From: an uncultured Rhodospirillales bacterium
GTDB lineage: Bacteria; Pseudomonadota; Alphaproteobacteria; Rhodospirillales; UBA2165
Assembly (NCBI GenBank): GCA_913055735.1
Contig: CAJXKD010000001.1
Location: 310,001 to 374,000, forward strand
Direction of reading: 5' to 3'
DNA length: 64,000 nt
Position 1 is the stretch's first letter. Every line of letters begins with the position of its first letter. Below the pieces are notes generated by a model. The model worked only from the letters and a program-made list of their open reading frames with translations. It searched no databases and was not told the origin of the DNA. Below are positions 30,626-38,810 of the stretch, piece after piece. The position numbers and the translations under genes were made by a program.

Positions 30626-30652
30626 GCCCCACGCCGGTCTTGCCGGCGGGGC
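30626..30652 (-). terminator. GC-rich hairpin downstream of the lipoprotein gene
   Basis: CGCCGG and CCGGCG arms with a TCTTG-type loop, extended by CCC/GGG across one bulged A. It sits about 50 bp after the lipoprotein stop (minus strand). No U-run. Confidence 0.35.
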
Positions 30653-30699
30653 GCCAACGCCCCCCGGCACCAGTCGATTGGACGGAAAAATATCTCACC

Positions 30700-31029
30700 T
30701 CAGTTGGCGATTGGCCGCAAATCCTGCATCCGAACCCCGGGTTGCGGGATCGGCTCCGGATCCTTTACCCAGTAGCTCACGGGCTTGGGCGCCGAAAGTT
30801 CCGGTTTTTCAGGCTTTTCCGGCGGATCATACCGGCTCGGATGGGGCCCAAAATAATTCACAAGGCGCCGCGAATCCTCGAATTTCGGCTCCTTAAAACA
30901 CTCCACCGCTCCGATGGATTGGTAGCAATAAAGGGGCTCGTATTCGGAAACGGCCTCTTCATAGGCATCCACGTAGCCGCACCCGCCGAGGCATAGCAGG
31001 CCGACCGCCGCCAGTAGCTTCTTGTTCAT
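30700..31029 (-). CDS. Small proline-rich lipoprotein
   Basis: 109 aa. The signal ends in a lipobox (LLCLGGCGY, Cys17), so it is probably lipidated and membrane-anchored. The mature part has three further cysteines-rich or aromatic spots (EPLYCYQSIGAVECFKEP) and a P/E-rich segment (DPPEKPEKPEL). This resembles short alphaproteobacterial lipoproteins of unknown function. CGGGAAATG-type spacing gives GGAAA before the start. Confidence 0.75.
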   Translation of the reverse strand: MNKKLLAAVGLLCLGGCGYVDAYEEAVSEYEPLYCYQSIGAVECFKEPKFEDSRRLVNYFGPHPSRYDPPEKPEKPELSAPKPVSYWVKDPEPIPQPGVRMQDLRPIAN

Positions 31030-31159
31030 TTCCCGTTCCTCGTTTTCCTTCCTCCGGCTTTATTGTGCCGGACTGGAGATCGGAGAGCAAATTCAAGGCC
31101 AAGAATCGGAGAATCGCACAAAATGGGCGAATCGCCCCTATCCGCCCTGGGGCCACTCC

Positions 31160-32164
31160 CTAGGAAGGAACCTCGATCACGGTCCGGCCGCGGACCCGCC
31201 CGGCAAGAATTTCCCCCGCGAGATCGGGGGCCTCGGCGAGGGGCACGACCCGGGTCATGGTATCGAGCTTGGCGAGGGGCAGCTCCTTGGACAGCCGGTT
31301 CCAGGCGGTTACCCGGCGCTCGATCGGGCAGAAGCCGGAATCGATCCCCAGCAGATTCACGCCCCGAAGCAGGAAAGGAATGATATTGCCGTCCCAAGTG
31401 GGTTTGGCGGCAAGCCCGACCGCCGCGCAACTGCCGTGACGCCGGATCGACGTCAGCAGATTGGCGAGCACCGGTCCGCAGACATTGTCGATGGCGCCCG
31501 CCCAACGTTCCGAGGTGAGCGGGCCTTTCGGCGTTTCCTCCAATTCAGCCCGCGGAACGATCGACGATGCGCCGAGATCCGTCAGATAGTCATGTTCGCT
31601 GTCGCGACCCGTCGACGCCGCGACGCGGTATCCGAGGCTGGCGAGAATGGCGACGGCAACGCTGCCGACGCCGCCGGCCGCGCCCGTCACCAGCACGTCG
31701 CCTTCCTTGTCGGGCGTGAGACCGTGGTCTTCCAATGCCATCACAGCCAGCATCGCCGTGTAGCCCGCGGTACCGACGGCCATGGCACGTTTGCTATTGA
31801 TATTGTCGGGCAGTTTGACCAGCCATCCGGATTTGACGCGCGCCTTGGCGCCGTACCCGCCCCACCGGGATTCCCCAACCATCCAACCGTTGAGAACCAC
31901 ACGGTCGCCCGGCTTGAAATCGGCCGAGTCGGAGCTTTCCACGGTACCCGCGAAATCGATGCCCGGCACGTGCGGATAGGACCGCACCAGCCGGCCAAGC
32001 CCTTTCAAAATCATGCCGTCCTTGTAGTTGAGGGTCGAATACTCGACCGCCACGGTCACGTCGCCGTCGGGCAGATCGGCGGCCGGCACCTCCTCCATCG
32101 CGGCTGAGACCTTGCCGTCCCGTTCACGCAGCATCAGGGCGGAAAACGTTTCCGATGAACCCAT
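31160..32164 (-). CDS. acuI: AcuI/YhdH-type quinone oxidoreductase (acryloyl-CoA reductase family)
   Basis: 334 aa MDR-superfamily protein without catalytic zinc. Features: STLNYKDGMILKGLGRLVR, GIDFAGTVESS, the nucleotide motif TGAAGGVGSVAVAIL, and STGRDSEHDYL. This pattern is the AcuI/YhdH branch, which reduces acryloyl-CoA to propionyl-CoA with NADPH and detoxifies acrylate, for instance from DMSP in marine bacteria. It lies 33 bp after pyrC on the same strand. Physiological substrate inferred only. Confidence 0.85.
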   Translation of the reverse strand: MGSSETFSALMLRERDGKVSAAMEEVPAADLPDGDVTVAVEYSTLNYKDGMILKGLGRLVRSYPHVPGIDFAGTVESSDSADFKPGDRVVLNGWMVGESRWGGYGAKARVKSGWLVKLPDNINSKRAMAVGTAGYTAMLAVMALEDHGLTPDKEGDVLVTGAAGGVGSVAVAILASLGYRVAASTGRDSEHDYLTDLGASSIVPRAELEETPKGPLTSERWAGAIDNVCGPVLANLLTSIRRHGSCAAVGLAAKPTWDGNIIPFLLRGVNLLGIDSGFCPIERRVTAWNRLSKELPLAKLDTMTRVVPLAEAPDLAGEILAGRVRGRTVIEVPS

Positions 32165-32197
32165 CGTGCAGATACCTCCCTAGGTCGATTTTGTTTG

Positions 32198-33262
32198 TTA
32201 GGTTGCTTTTATTTTCCAGGCGACGTTCGCCCCGCCGCGAAATGGATGCACGGCACCGACACCCGGCACATCGATGCGTTCGGGCACCGGCGTTTCGGCG
32301 CGTTCGAGAGTGACGGTCCCTTGGTTCACCTCGAGATCATAGAATTTCGGCCCGTTAAGACTGGCGAATGCCTCCAGCTTGTCGAGCGCGCCGGCAGCTT
32401 CGAATGCTTCTGCATAAAGAGCCAGAGCCGCCGGTGCGGTGAAAATACCCGCGCAACCGCAAGCGGATTCCTTCTCGCCGATCGGGTGCGGCGCGGTATC
32501 GGTGCCGAGAAAGAATTTCTCGTTGCCCGAGGTTGCCGCCGCGATCAGCGCCTGGCGGTGCTCCTCGCGCTTAGCCACCGGCAGGCAGTAATAGTGCGGG
32601 CGGATGCCCCCCTCGAACAAGGCGTTGCGGTTAAGCAGCAAGTGGTGCGCGGTAATCGTCGCGCCAACCGGCCCCGATTGGCTCGTAACGAAATCGATAC
32701 CGTCGCGGGTGGTAACATGTTCCAGCACCACGCGCAGATTGGGGAAATCACGGACGATCTTGCTTAGCACCCCGTCGATAAACACGGCTTCGCGGTCGAA
32801 GATATCAACGGCGGGATCGGTGACCTCGCCATGCACCAGCAACGGCATGCCCAGGATTTGCATGGTCTCGTAAACGGCGGTGAGCGCCAGCGGCTCGGTA
32901 ACGCCATGGGCCGACCCGGTCGTCGCATGTGCCGGGTAGAGCTTGGCCGCCGTGAACACGCCATCGAGGAAGCCCTGCTCCAGCTGCGCCGGATCGGTGT
33001 CGTCGGTGAGGTAGCAGGTCATGAGGGGTTGAAAAGCATCGCCCGGTGCCTCGTCGGGCAAATGGGCGACGATCCGACGCCGGTAGGCCGCCGCTTTTTC
33101 CGGCGTGGTTACCGGATCGGCAAGATTGGGCATGATAATGGCGCGCGCGAATTGCCGCGCCGTGAACGGCAAGACCGTGGCCAGCATGGCGCCATCACGC
33201 AGATGCACGTGCCAATCATCGGGCCGGCGGATCGTGAGGCTATCAGGTGATGTGGGGCTCAT
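32198..33262 (-). CDS. pyrC: Dihydroorotase
   Basis: 354 aa class II dihydroorotase, an amidohydrolase TIM-barrel catalysing carbamoyl-aspartate cyclisation in pyrimidine synthesis. DDWHVHLRDG gives the HxH zinc ligands, FTAAKLYPAHATT the carboxylated lysine, LVHGEV and LEHVTT the further His ligands, and GTDTAPHP the catalytic Asp. It starts 55 bp after senC stops, so it may be read from the sen operon. Confidence 0.95.
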   Translation of the reverse strand: MSPTSPDSLTIRRPDDWHVHLRDGAMLATVLPFTARQFARAIIMPNLADPVTTPEKAAAYRRRIVAHLPDEAPGDAFQPLMTCYLTDDTDPAQLEQGFLDGVFTAAKLYPAHATTGSAHGVTEPLALTAVYETMQILGMPLLVHGEVTDPAVDIFDREAVFIDGVLSKIVRDFPNLRVVLEHVTTRDGIDFVTSQSGPVGATITAHHLLLNRNALFEGGIRPHYYCLPVAKREEHRQALIAAATSGNEKFFLGTDTAPHPIGEKESACGCAGIFTAPAALALYAEAFEAAGALDKLEAFASLNGPKFYDLEVNQGTVTLERAETPVPERIDVPGVGAVHPFRGGANVAWKIKAT

Positions 33263-33317
33263 TTGCCTTGGTTATAGCACGCGTCAGCGGGTGTGCCACC
33301 AACTCAGCGCCAACCGC

Positions 33318-34361
33318 TTAAACTACGGTGACGTGCGGCGTCCCGTCGCCCATCTCGCCGATGACCGCGGCGCCCACATAACCCTTCTCGGCAAACATCT
33401 TGAGCACCTTGTCGGTCTCCTCGGGCGAGCAAGCGACGAGGAGACCCCCGGAGGTCTGCGGATCGACGAGGATGTTCTTGCGCCAATCCTCCAATCCGTC
33501 CGGCAGTGTCACATGTTCACCGTAGGAGGCCCAATTGCGCCCGCCCGAACCGGTGACGAAGCCCCGCTGGACATAATCGACGGCACTTTCGAGGATCGGC
33601 AGCTTGGCGAAATCAATCGTCGCCGTATGCGACTTACCGCACATTTCGAAGACATGCCCCAACAGGCCGAAACCGGTAAGATCGGTCATGGCATGCACGC
33701 CGGAAAGTTCGGCCAGGTCGGCGCCAATGGTGTTAAGCCGCGTCGCCGTCTCCACCAGATCGCGGTAGCCGTTGGGGTCAAGTTCCGCCTTGTTGGCGGC
33801 CGCGCCGAGAATACCGACACCCAGGGGCTTGCCGAGGATCAGCGTGTCGCCCGCCTTGGCGCTGTCATTCATCCGCAGCTTGGCCGGATCGACGAGACCG
33901 ACCACGGCAAGGCCGTAAATCGGCTCCGGTGCGTCGATGGTGTGGCCCCCGGCAACGGGAATACCGGCCTCGGCGCACATTTCGATGCCACCGCCGAAAA
34001 TCTTGCCGACATCGGCGTCCGAGATTTTGCCGACGGGAATACCGGCGATGGCCAGCGCCATGATCGGCTTCCCGCCCATGGCCCACACGTCGGACAAGGC
34101 ATTGGCCGCCGAAATGCGTCCGAAATCGCGCGGGTCATCGACAATCGGCATGAAGAAGTCCGTCGTCGCCACGATCGCCTGATCGTCGGCAATCTGGTAC
34201 ACGGCCGCGTCGTCCCGCGTGTCGTTTCCGACGAGCAGCTTCGGGTTCGCCGCTTGCGCGGGCAAACCATCCAGGAACTGGTCAAGCACCGACGGTGCTA
34301 TCTTGCAGCCTCAACCCCCACCGTGGGAAAGGGCCGTCAGCCTAATGGCTTCGGCGTCCAT
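33318..34361 (-). CDS. selD: Selenide, water dikinase (SelD/SenC) with in-frame TGA selenocysteine at codon 17
   Basis: 347 aa if TGA (34311-34313) is read as Sec. ATG 34361 has AAAGGAG 8 bases upstream and gives MDAEAIRLTALSHGGG-U-GCK, then IAPSVLDQFL, aligning with the E. coli SelD start (SHGAGCGCK) with Sec replacing the catalytic Cys17. Downstream: NDTRDDAAVY, TTDFFMPIVDDP, GGHTIDAPEPIYG and TDLTGFGLLGH are all family-typical. It makes selenophosphate from selenide and ATP. Starting after the TGA (34289) would delete the active site and has no ribosome-binding site. Next to senA/senB it likely serves selenoneine and, in this Sec-using organism, tRNA-Sec as well. Confidence 0.93.
34285..34299 (-). 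promoter_or_regulatory. SECIS-like hairpin in selD/senC
   Basis: AGCACC-GTC-GGTGCT, an exact 6-bp stem with a 3-nt loop containing G and U, begins 11 nt after the in-frame TGA. Bacterial SECIS elements place an apical stem-loop about 16-25 nt after UGA for SelB binding; the position and loop composition fit. Confidence 0.75.
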
Positions 34362-34460
34362 CCTTTGGACTCCTTTCGTTAAACCAACACCATAGCTATA
34401 GCGTTCCGGTACAGGTCCCCCAACCCTAATTTGGCGCTATTTCGCGATGTCACCGAAAAG

Positions 34461-35789
34461 TCATACCGGGAAATCATACTCGCGGGCGCAGGTGCGAAAT
34501 CCGGCAAGGACATCGCGGCGCTCCGGGGTAAAGAAATTGCGGTGGCGGTTGTTCACCATACGCGAGCGCGTCGCATAGGCGCCGCCCTTGAGCACCTTGC
34601 GGGTAAACAGTACCGGTTCCGAATATTCCTTGTAGGCATCGGGCGCAAAACCGGGGAACGGATCGAAGGAACTGGAGGTCCACTCCCAAATGTTACCCAA
34701 CATCTGGCGGCAGCCGAAGGCACTGTCGCCGTCCGCGAACTCGGCAACGTCAACCACACCCGTCGTGCGACCATCCATGTTGCAATGCCGGGCTTCCGGC
34801 TCCTCTTCCCCCCATGGATAGGTGCGTCGCATCGCGGCGAGATTGCCCTGCCCGTCCAGTTCGCCCGATGCCGCCACTTCCCATTCCAGTTCCGTCGGCA
34901 ACCGCCGTCCCGCCCATTTGCAATAGGCAGCAGCCTCGTACCAATTGACGTGAGAAACCGGTCGATGCGGCTGAAGGTCCACCGTTTCGTCGAATTGGCG
35001 CACCGCCCAGTCGTTGCGGCCCTCGCGGGTCCAATAGACCGGATGCTCTGCCTCGGCCTCGACACGCCAGCCCCAACCGATATCGGGCCACAAATCGCGG
35101 CGCTTGTAGCCGTCATCCTCCACAAAGGCAGCAAAATCCTCGTTGGTTACCGGCGCGCGCGAGATGGCAAAGGGACGAACGAAAACATCATGTGCCCATT
35201 TCTCGTTATCGAAGACGAAATCCGCATCTCTTTCGGCGCCGATGCGGAACATGCCGCCGGGAATATCGACATCACCGGACAACAGCCCGGTCCCACCGAC
35301 CGCAGCGTTTTCCGACGCCGCAGCAAAGGACGGACGGGGGTAGGCGAGCGTCTGGCGCGAATAGGTATACGCCTCGTTGTGCATGTCATTGTGGAAGGTG
35401 GCAAACTGATAGATGAAGCTGTCTTCTTCATCGTTCGGCCCGTCTTCCGCGAGGCGCCCGAGGTTACGTTCCTCCACCTGCTCCATGTAGCGGAGGGATT
35501 CATTCAGGCTCAACAAAGGCAGGTCCCAGCGCACACCATGGGGAATGGCGATGGAGTCATAAACCTCGTCACCCTTATCCCAAATCGGCGGCGCGTCGTC
35601 CAAACGGCGGATGATGAAATTCTCGTAAAACCATGCGACGTGGCCGATTTCCCACAACAATGGGTTCACAATGTTGAGACGCGGCCCCATGAGCTGATCC
35701 GCCGACAATCCGTCGAGAAGTTCTAGCGTGCGCGCGCGCGAGTCGCGCATAATGCCGGTCAGGTGCTCCGTGGATTTGAGTACTGTCAT
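34461..35789 (-). CDS. senA: EgtB-like selenoneine synthase, SenA
   Basis: 442 aa. DinB-like N-terminal domain with His ligands for iron: GHVAWFYENF (about residue 55) and FHNDMHNEAY, where HNDMH has the same spacing as the HEQQH of EgtB. The C-terminal FGE-sulfatase/SUMF1 fold has GRRLPTELEWEVAA, MLGNIWEWTSSSFDPFPGF and NRHRNFFTPERRDVLAGFRT. EgtB makes the C-S bond of ergothioneine; in a locus with senB and selD the expected product is selenoneine. Start ATG 35789; longer frames lack family similarity. It is 99 bp upstream of senC on the same strand and head-to-head with senB. No EgtD nearby. Confidence 0.85.
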   Translation of the reverse strand: MTVLKSTEHLTGIMRDSRARTLELLDGLSADQLMGPRLNIVNPLLWEIGHVAWFYENFIIRRLDDAPPIWDKGDEVYDSIAIPHGVRWDLPLLSLNESLRYMEQVEERNLGRLAEDGPNDEEDSFIYQFATFHNDMHNEAYTYSRQTLAYPRPSFAAASENAAVGGTGLLSGDVDIPGGMFRIGAERDADFVFDNEKWAHDVFVRPFAISRAPVTNEDFAAFVEDDGYKRRDLWPDIGWGWRVEAEAEHPVYWTREGRNDWAVRQFDETVDLQPHRPVSHVNWYEAAAYCKWAGRRLPTELEWEVAASGELDGQGNLAAMRRTYPWGEEEPEARHCNMDGRTTGVVDVAEFADGDSAFGCRQMLGNIWEWTSSSFDPFPGFAPDAYKEYSEPVLFTRKVLKGGAYATRSRMVNNRHRNFFTPERRDVLAGFRTCAREYDFPV

Positions 35790-35814
35790 TTTTTTGCGTT
35801 CGGAATTGGCGTCA

Positions 35815-36771
35815 GTGAAGATTAGCCTGATTACGCCGGCTGGCAAGCGGTCCCGCGACGGCAATCGCACGACAGCAATTCGCTGGGCAAAAATTCTGCG
35901 TGATCTCGGCCACCAGGTAAATGTCGCCACCGACTATGACGGCGCGCGCGCCGATATGATGATCGCCCTACATGCCTGGCGGACGGCGGCGGCAAGCCAT
36001 AGATTCCACGAGCTTTATCCCGATAGGCCGCTCATCGTCACATTGACCGGCACCGACATCAACGAGTTCATCCATAGCCACCCCGAGACCACGCTGAAAT
36101 CCATGGAGATCGCGGACCGGTTAGTGTGCTTGCACGATTTGGCGCGCGATGCCGTTCCGAAACGGTTCCACCGCAAGCTACGGGTCATCCATCAATCCTG
36201 TCTGCCGCTCGCCGCGCCGCGCAAACCCGCGAAACGTCATTTCGAGGTGTGCGTGATCGGCCATATGCGTACGGTGAAGGACCCGCTGCGGGCGGCCTAC
36301 GCAGTGCGTCACGTGCCGCCGGAGTCGCGCCTTCGCGTCACCCAACTCGGCAAGGCGCACACCGACGCCTGGGCCAAAAAGGCGCGGGCCGAGGAGGCCC
36401 GCAATCCCCGCTTCCGTTGGCTGGGCGATGTCCCTTTCGGCCAGGTGCGGCGCGAATTTGTCAAAACCCATGTGATGGTCATCAGTTCCTTGGCCGAGGG
36501 CGGGGCCAATGTCGTCTCCGAGGCGATGGTCGCGGGCGTGCCGGTCATCGCCTCAAACATCCCCGGCAATCTCGGCCTCCTCGGCGCAGATTATCCGGGC
36601 GTCTTCCCGGCGCGCGACACCAAGGCATTGCGTGACATGCTGCTGCGTGCGGAAATCGACCCGAAATTCCTTTCCGATTTGACCCGCCGCTGCAAGGCGC
36701 GCGCAAAACTGTTCCGGCCTGAACAGGAACGTTCGGCTTGGCGGAGACTGATCAAGGAAATCACCGCGTAG
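35815..36771 (+). CDS. senB: Selenosugar synthase SenB (TIGR04348-type glycosyltransferase)
   Basis: 318 aa GT-B fold protein. It begins VKISLITPAGKRSRDGNRTT, continuing AIRWAKILRDLGHQV, then ALHAWRTAAASHRF, LTGTDINEFI, ADRLVCLHD, VIGHMRTVKDPLRAAYAVR and SLAEGGANVVSEA. The TPAG..GNR.TA.RWA and LTGTD blocks are those of the TIGR04348 group, shown in sen clusters to join selenophosphate to UDP-GlcNAc. GTG 35815 is the start matching the family; its upstream site is weak (CGGA). Only 25 bp separates it from the divergent senA start. Confidence 0.85.
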   Translation: MKISLITPAGKRSRDGNRTTAIRWAKILRDLGHQVNVATDYDGARADMMIALHAWRTAAASHRFHELYPDRPLIVTLTGTDINEFIHSHPETTLKSMEIADRLVCLHDLARDAVPKRFHRKLRVIHQSCLPLAAPRKPAKRHFEVCVIGHMRTVKDPLRAAYAVRHVPPESRLRVTQLGKAHTDAWAKKARAEEARNPRFRWLGDVPFGQVRREFVKTHVMVISSLAEGGANVVSEAMVAGVPVIASNIPGNLGLLGADYPGVFPARDTKALRDMLLRAEIDPKFLSDLTRRCKARAKLFRPEQERSAWRRLIKEITA

Positions 36772-36780
36772 AGAAAAACC

Positions 36781-37632
36781 TCAACCCGCCTCTCGTAACG
36801 GCGTGATCTCGGCGTCCATGTTGGCGACGTCGTCGCGGCTTTGCATCATTTGTACCTTGGTGCCGATTTCCCGTGCCGCCGACTGCAATTGCGTCAAGTG
36901 GCGTTCGGCGATCTGCTCGGCGGTCACGGCAGACGCGATATAGGTCAACGGCAACACGGCCCGCGCTTCGCCTGCCACCAGGATCGGCACGGCAAGCGTC
37001 TCGGTTTTGGGATGCAAGCGGAAGCTTTCATCGCCGGTGGCCCAGCCGCGGCTTCGTGTCTCCTCGAGGGCACGTTCCACATAGCCCTTACGGTGCACCA
37101 ACCGGTCGAAGGGATCTTCCGACGCGCTCAAATTGTCCAAAATAGTTTTGCGCTCGTTCTCGCTACAATAGGCGAGATACGCGCGCCCCGAGGCGGATGC
37201 GACCATTGGCAGACGCTGTCCGACCGTAACCCGGTCGATGGTGAAGGGACTGCGCCACCGGGTCGATTCGCGGATATACATGGCGTTATCGGAAAAGACC
37301 GCCAATTCGGTCGGCCAGACCACTTCCTTGACCAGCCGTTCAAGCACCGGCGCGGCGATATCGGTGATCCATTCCTCGTCCTTGAAGCCGGCGCTTAAGC
37401 GGCGGACGAGATGCGTCAGATGGAACCGGTCAGTCGCATCCTGGCGCCGCACGTAGCCGAAATTCTGAAGTGTTTCCAATATCCGGTAGATGGCTTGGCG
37501 GGAAATGCCGGTGTCCCGGTTAAGCTCCAGCACCGTGGCGCCGTTCCGAATATTCAGCGCCCGCAGAACCACCAAGAGGCGCTCCGCACTACGCATACCG
37601 CTGGCCTTTTTTTTGGCGTCGGGGTCGTCCAT
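36781..37632 (-). CDS. IclR-family transcriptional regulator
   Basis: 283 aa. N-terminal winged HTH (ATVLELNRDTGISRQAIYRI, about 33-70) and C-terminal GAF-like effector domain (about 95-255; PFTIDRVTVGQRLPM and ATGDESFRLHPKTETLAVPI). IclR proteins control catabolic genes in response to small acids. GGGGAGAAG precedes the ATG. A palindrome lies in its promoter region, so autoregulation is likely. Its target is not evident; it is convergent with senB and 9 bp from its end. Confidence 0.9.
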   Translation of the reverse strand: MDDPDAKKKASGMRSAERLLVVLRALNIRNGATVLELNRDTGISRQAIYRILETLQNFGYVRRQDATDRFHLTHLVRRLSAGFKDEEWITDIAAPVLERLVKEVVWPTELAVFSDNAMYIRESTRWRSPFTIDRVTVGQRLPMVASASGRAYLAYCSENERKTILDNLSASEDPFDRLVHRKGYVERALEETRSRGWATGDESFRLHPKTETLAVPILVAGEARAVLPLTYIASAVTAEQIAERHLTQLQSAAREIGTKVQMMQSRDDVANMDAEITPLREAG

Positions 37633-37651
37633 GTCTTCTCCCCAGTTTTAT

Positions 37652-37668
37652 TGTCCGTTCGACGGACA
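37652..37668. promoter_or_regulatory. Perfect palindrome in the iclR promoter, candidate operator
   Basis: TGTCCGT-TCG-ACGGACA, exact 7-bp arms, 20 bp upstream of the IclR start and 200 bp from the divergent regulator gene. Position and size fit an IclR-type operator. Confidence 0.55.
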
Positions 37669-37865
37669 CGATAGTTGCAAAGTCAAGCATTGCAAACAGA
37701 ATCGCAAAATCCATCGAAAAGTTGGAAAGATTTGGTGGGAAGTGGCCCATGAATCTATCGGGAATGGAGCAGCCGCGATGTAGATTGTGGTTTCAGCGCC
37801 CTTCCCATAGGGTACGGGGAGATCCGCAGAATTTGAGACAAATAGGCGGAAAACGGGGAAAGAAC

Positions 37866-38756
37866 GTGACCGAATTTCTGACCACCAAAGAAGTCGCCGA
37901 TCTTTTGCGCCTCAAGGAGCGTAAGGTTTATGAACTGGTCAAAACCGACGCGATTCCGGTGTCGCGGGTAACCGGAAAGCTGCTGTTTCCCCGTGACCTG
38001 ATCGAAACCTGGGTTCTGCGCAACACGGAATACGCGGGCGGCGTTGAGTCGCTGGCGCAGCGGCCGCTGGTCCTGGCCGGCAGTCACGATCCGCTGGTCG
38101 ACTGGGCACTCCGCGAATCCGGCGCCGGCATCGCAACCTACTTTGACGGCAGTCTCGACGGATTGAAGCGCCTAGTATCCGGCGACGCCATAGCCGCCGG
38201 CATGCATATCCGGGAAGACGGCACCGACGAGGACGGGGGATGGAACCGCAAGCACATCATGGATGCCCTGCCGGGCCAGCCCTTGGTCCTCATCGAATGG
38301 GCCAAACGGCGCCAAGGATTGCTGCTCGCCCCGGAGAGCGATGGAAAAATCTCCTCGCTGAAGGACCTCCGCGGCAAACGGATCATTCCCCGCCAGGAGA
38401 CGGCGGGCAGCCGGGTTCTCTTGGCTCACCTGATTGCGGAAGTAGGCCTAACCGAGGCGGATTTCGAGCTTGTCGATCCGCCGGCGCGCAATGAAACCGA
38501 CGTGGCGACGGCCATCGCCGATGGCAAGGCGGATGCGGGTCTCGCCATCGAAACCGTCGCGCGCCGCATGCGCCTGCCGTTCCTGCCGTTGGCGGAGGAA
38601 CGCTACGATCTGGCCATCTGGCGGCGCGACTATTTCGAAGAGCCGATGCAGAAGCTGGTCAGTTTTACTCATACGGACACGTTTGCGGCGAAGGCCGCCG
38701 AACTCGGCGGGTATGATATTTCCGGGTCGGGAACCGTCCATTACAACGGCCCCTAA
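37866..38756 (+). CDS. HTH (excisionase-type) plus binding-protein-like domain regulator, probably tungstate/molybdate responsive
   Basis: 296 aa from GTG 37866 (GGGGAAAG upstream). Residues 1-55 are an HTH_17 motif (LTTKEVADLLRLKERKVYEL). From about 65 on is a cytoplasmic periplasmic-binding-protein-like domain (PBP_like, PF12727 type): VLAGSHDPLVDWALRE, SLKDLRGKRIIPRQETAGSR, DVATAIADGKADAGLAIET. Such proteins accompany molybdate or tungstate systems and are thought to sense the oxyanion. It is convergent with tupA, separated by a shared terminator. Confidence 0.85.
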   Translation: MTEFLTTKEVADLLRLKERKVYELVKTDAIPVSRVTGKLLFPRDLIETWVLRNTEYAGGVESLAQRPLVLAGSHDPLVDWALRESGAGIATYFDGSLDGLKRLVSGDAIAAGMHIREDGTDEDGGWNRKHIMDALPGQPLVLIEWAKRRQGLLLAPESDGKISSLKDLRGKRIIPRQETAGSRVLLAHLIAEVGLTEADFELVDPPARNETDVATAIADGKADAGLAIETVARRMRLPFLPLAEERYDLAIWRRDYFEEPMQKLVSFTHTDTFAAKAAELGGYDISGSGTVHYNGP

Positions 38757-38760
38757 ACAA

Positions 38761-38785
38761 CAACGGCCCCGAATTGGGGCCGTTG
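38761..38785. terminator. Bidirectional terminator between the regulator and tupA
   Basis: CAACGGCCCC-GAATT-GGGGCCGTTG, exact 10-bp stem, with CCGTTTT after it on the + strand and A/T-rich sequence on the other side. It lies between two convergent stop codons. Confidence 0.8.
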
Positions 38786-38810
38786 CCGTTTTCCGAGTGT
38801 GGCGGGGGCG

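Noticed and set aside
33318..34289. selD as a truncated gene starting at GTG 34289
   Set aside because: The in-frame TGA sits exactly at the Cys/Sec17 position, an intact upstream start with a good ribosome-binding site exists, and a SECIS-like hairpin follows.
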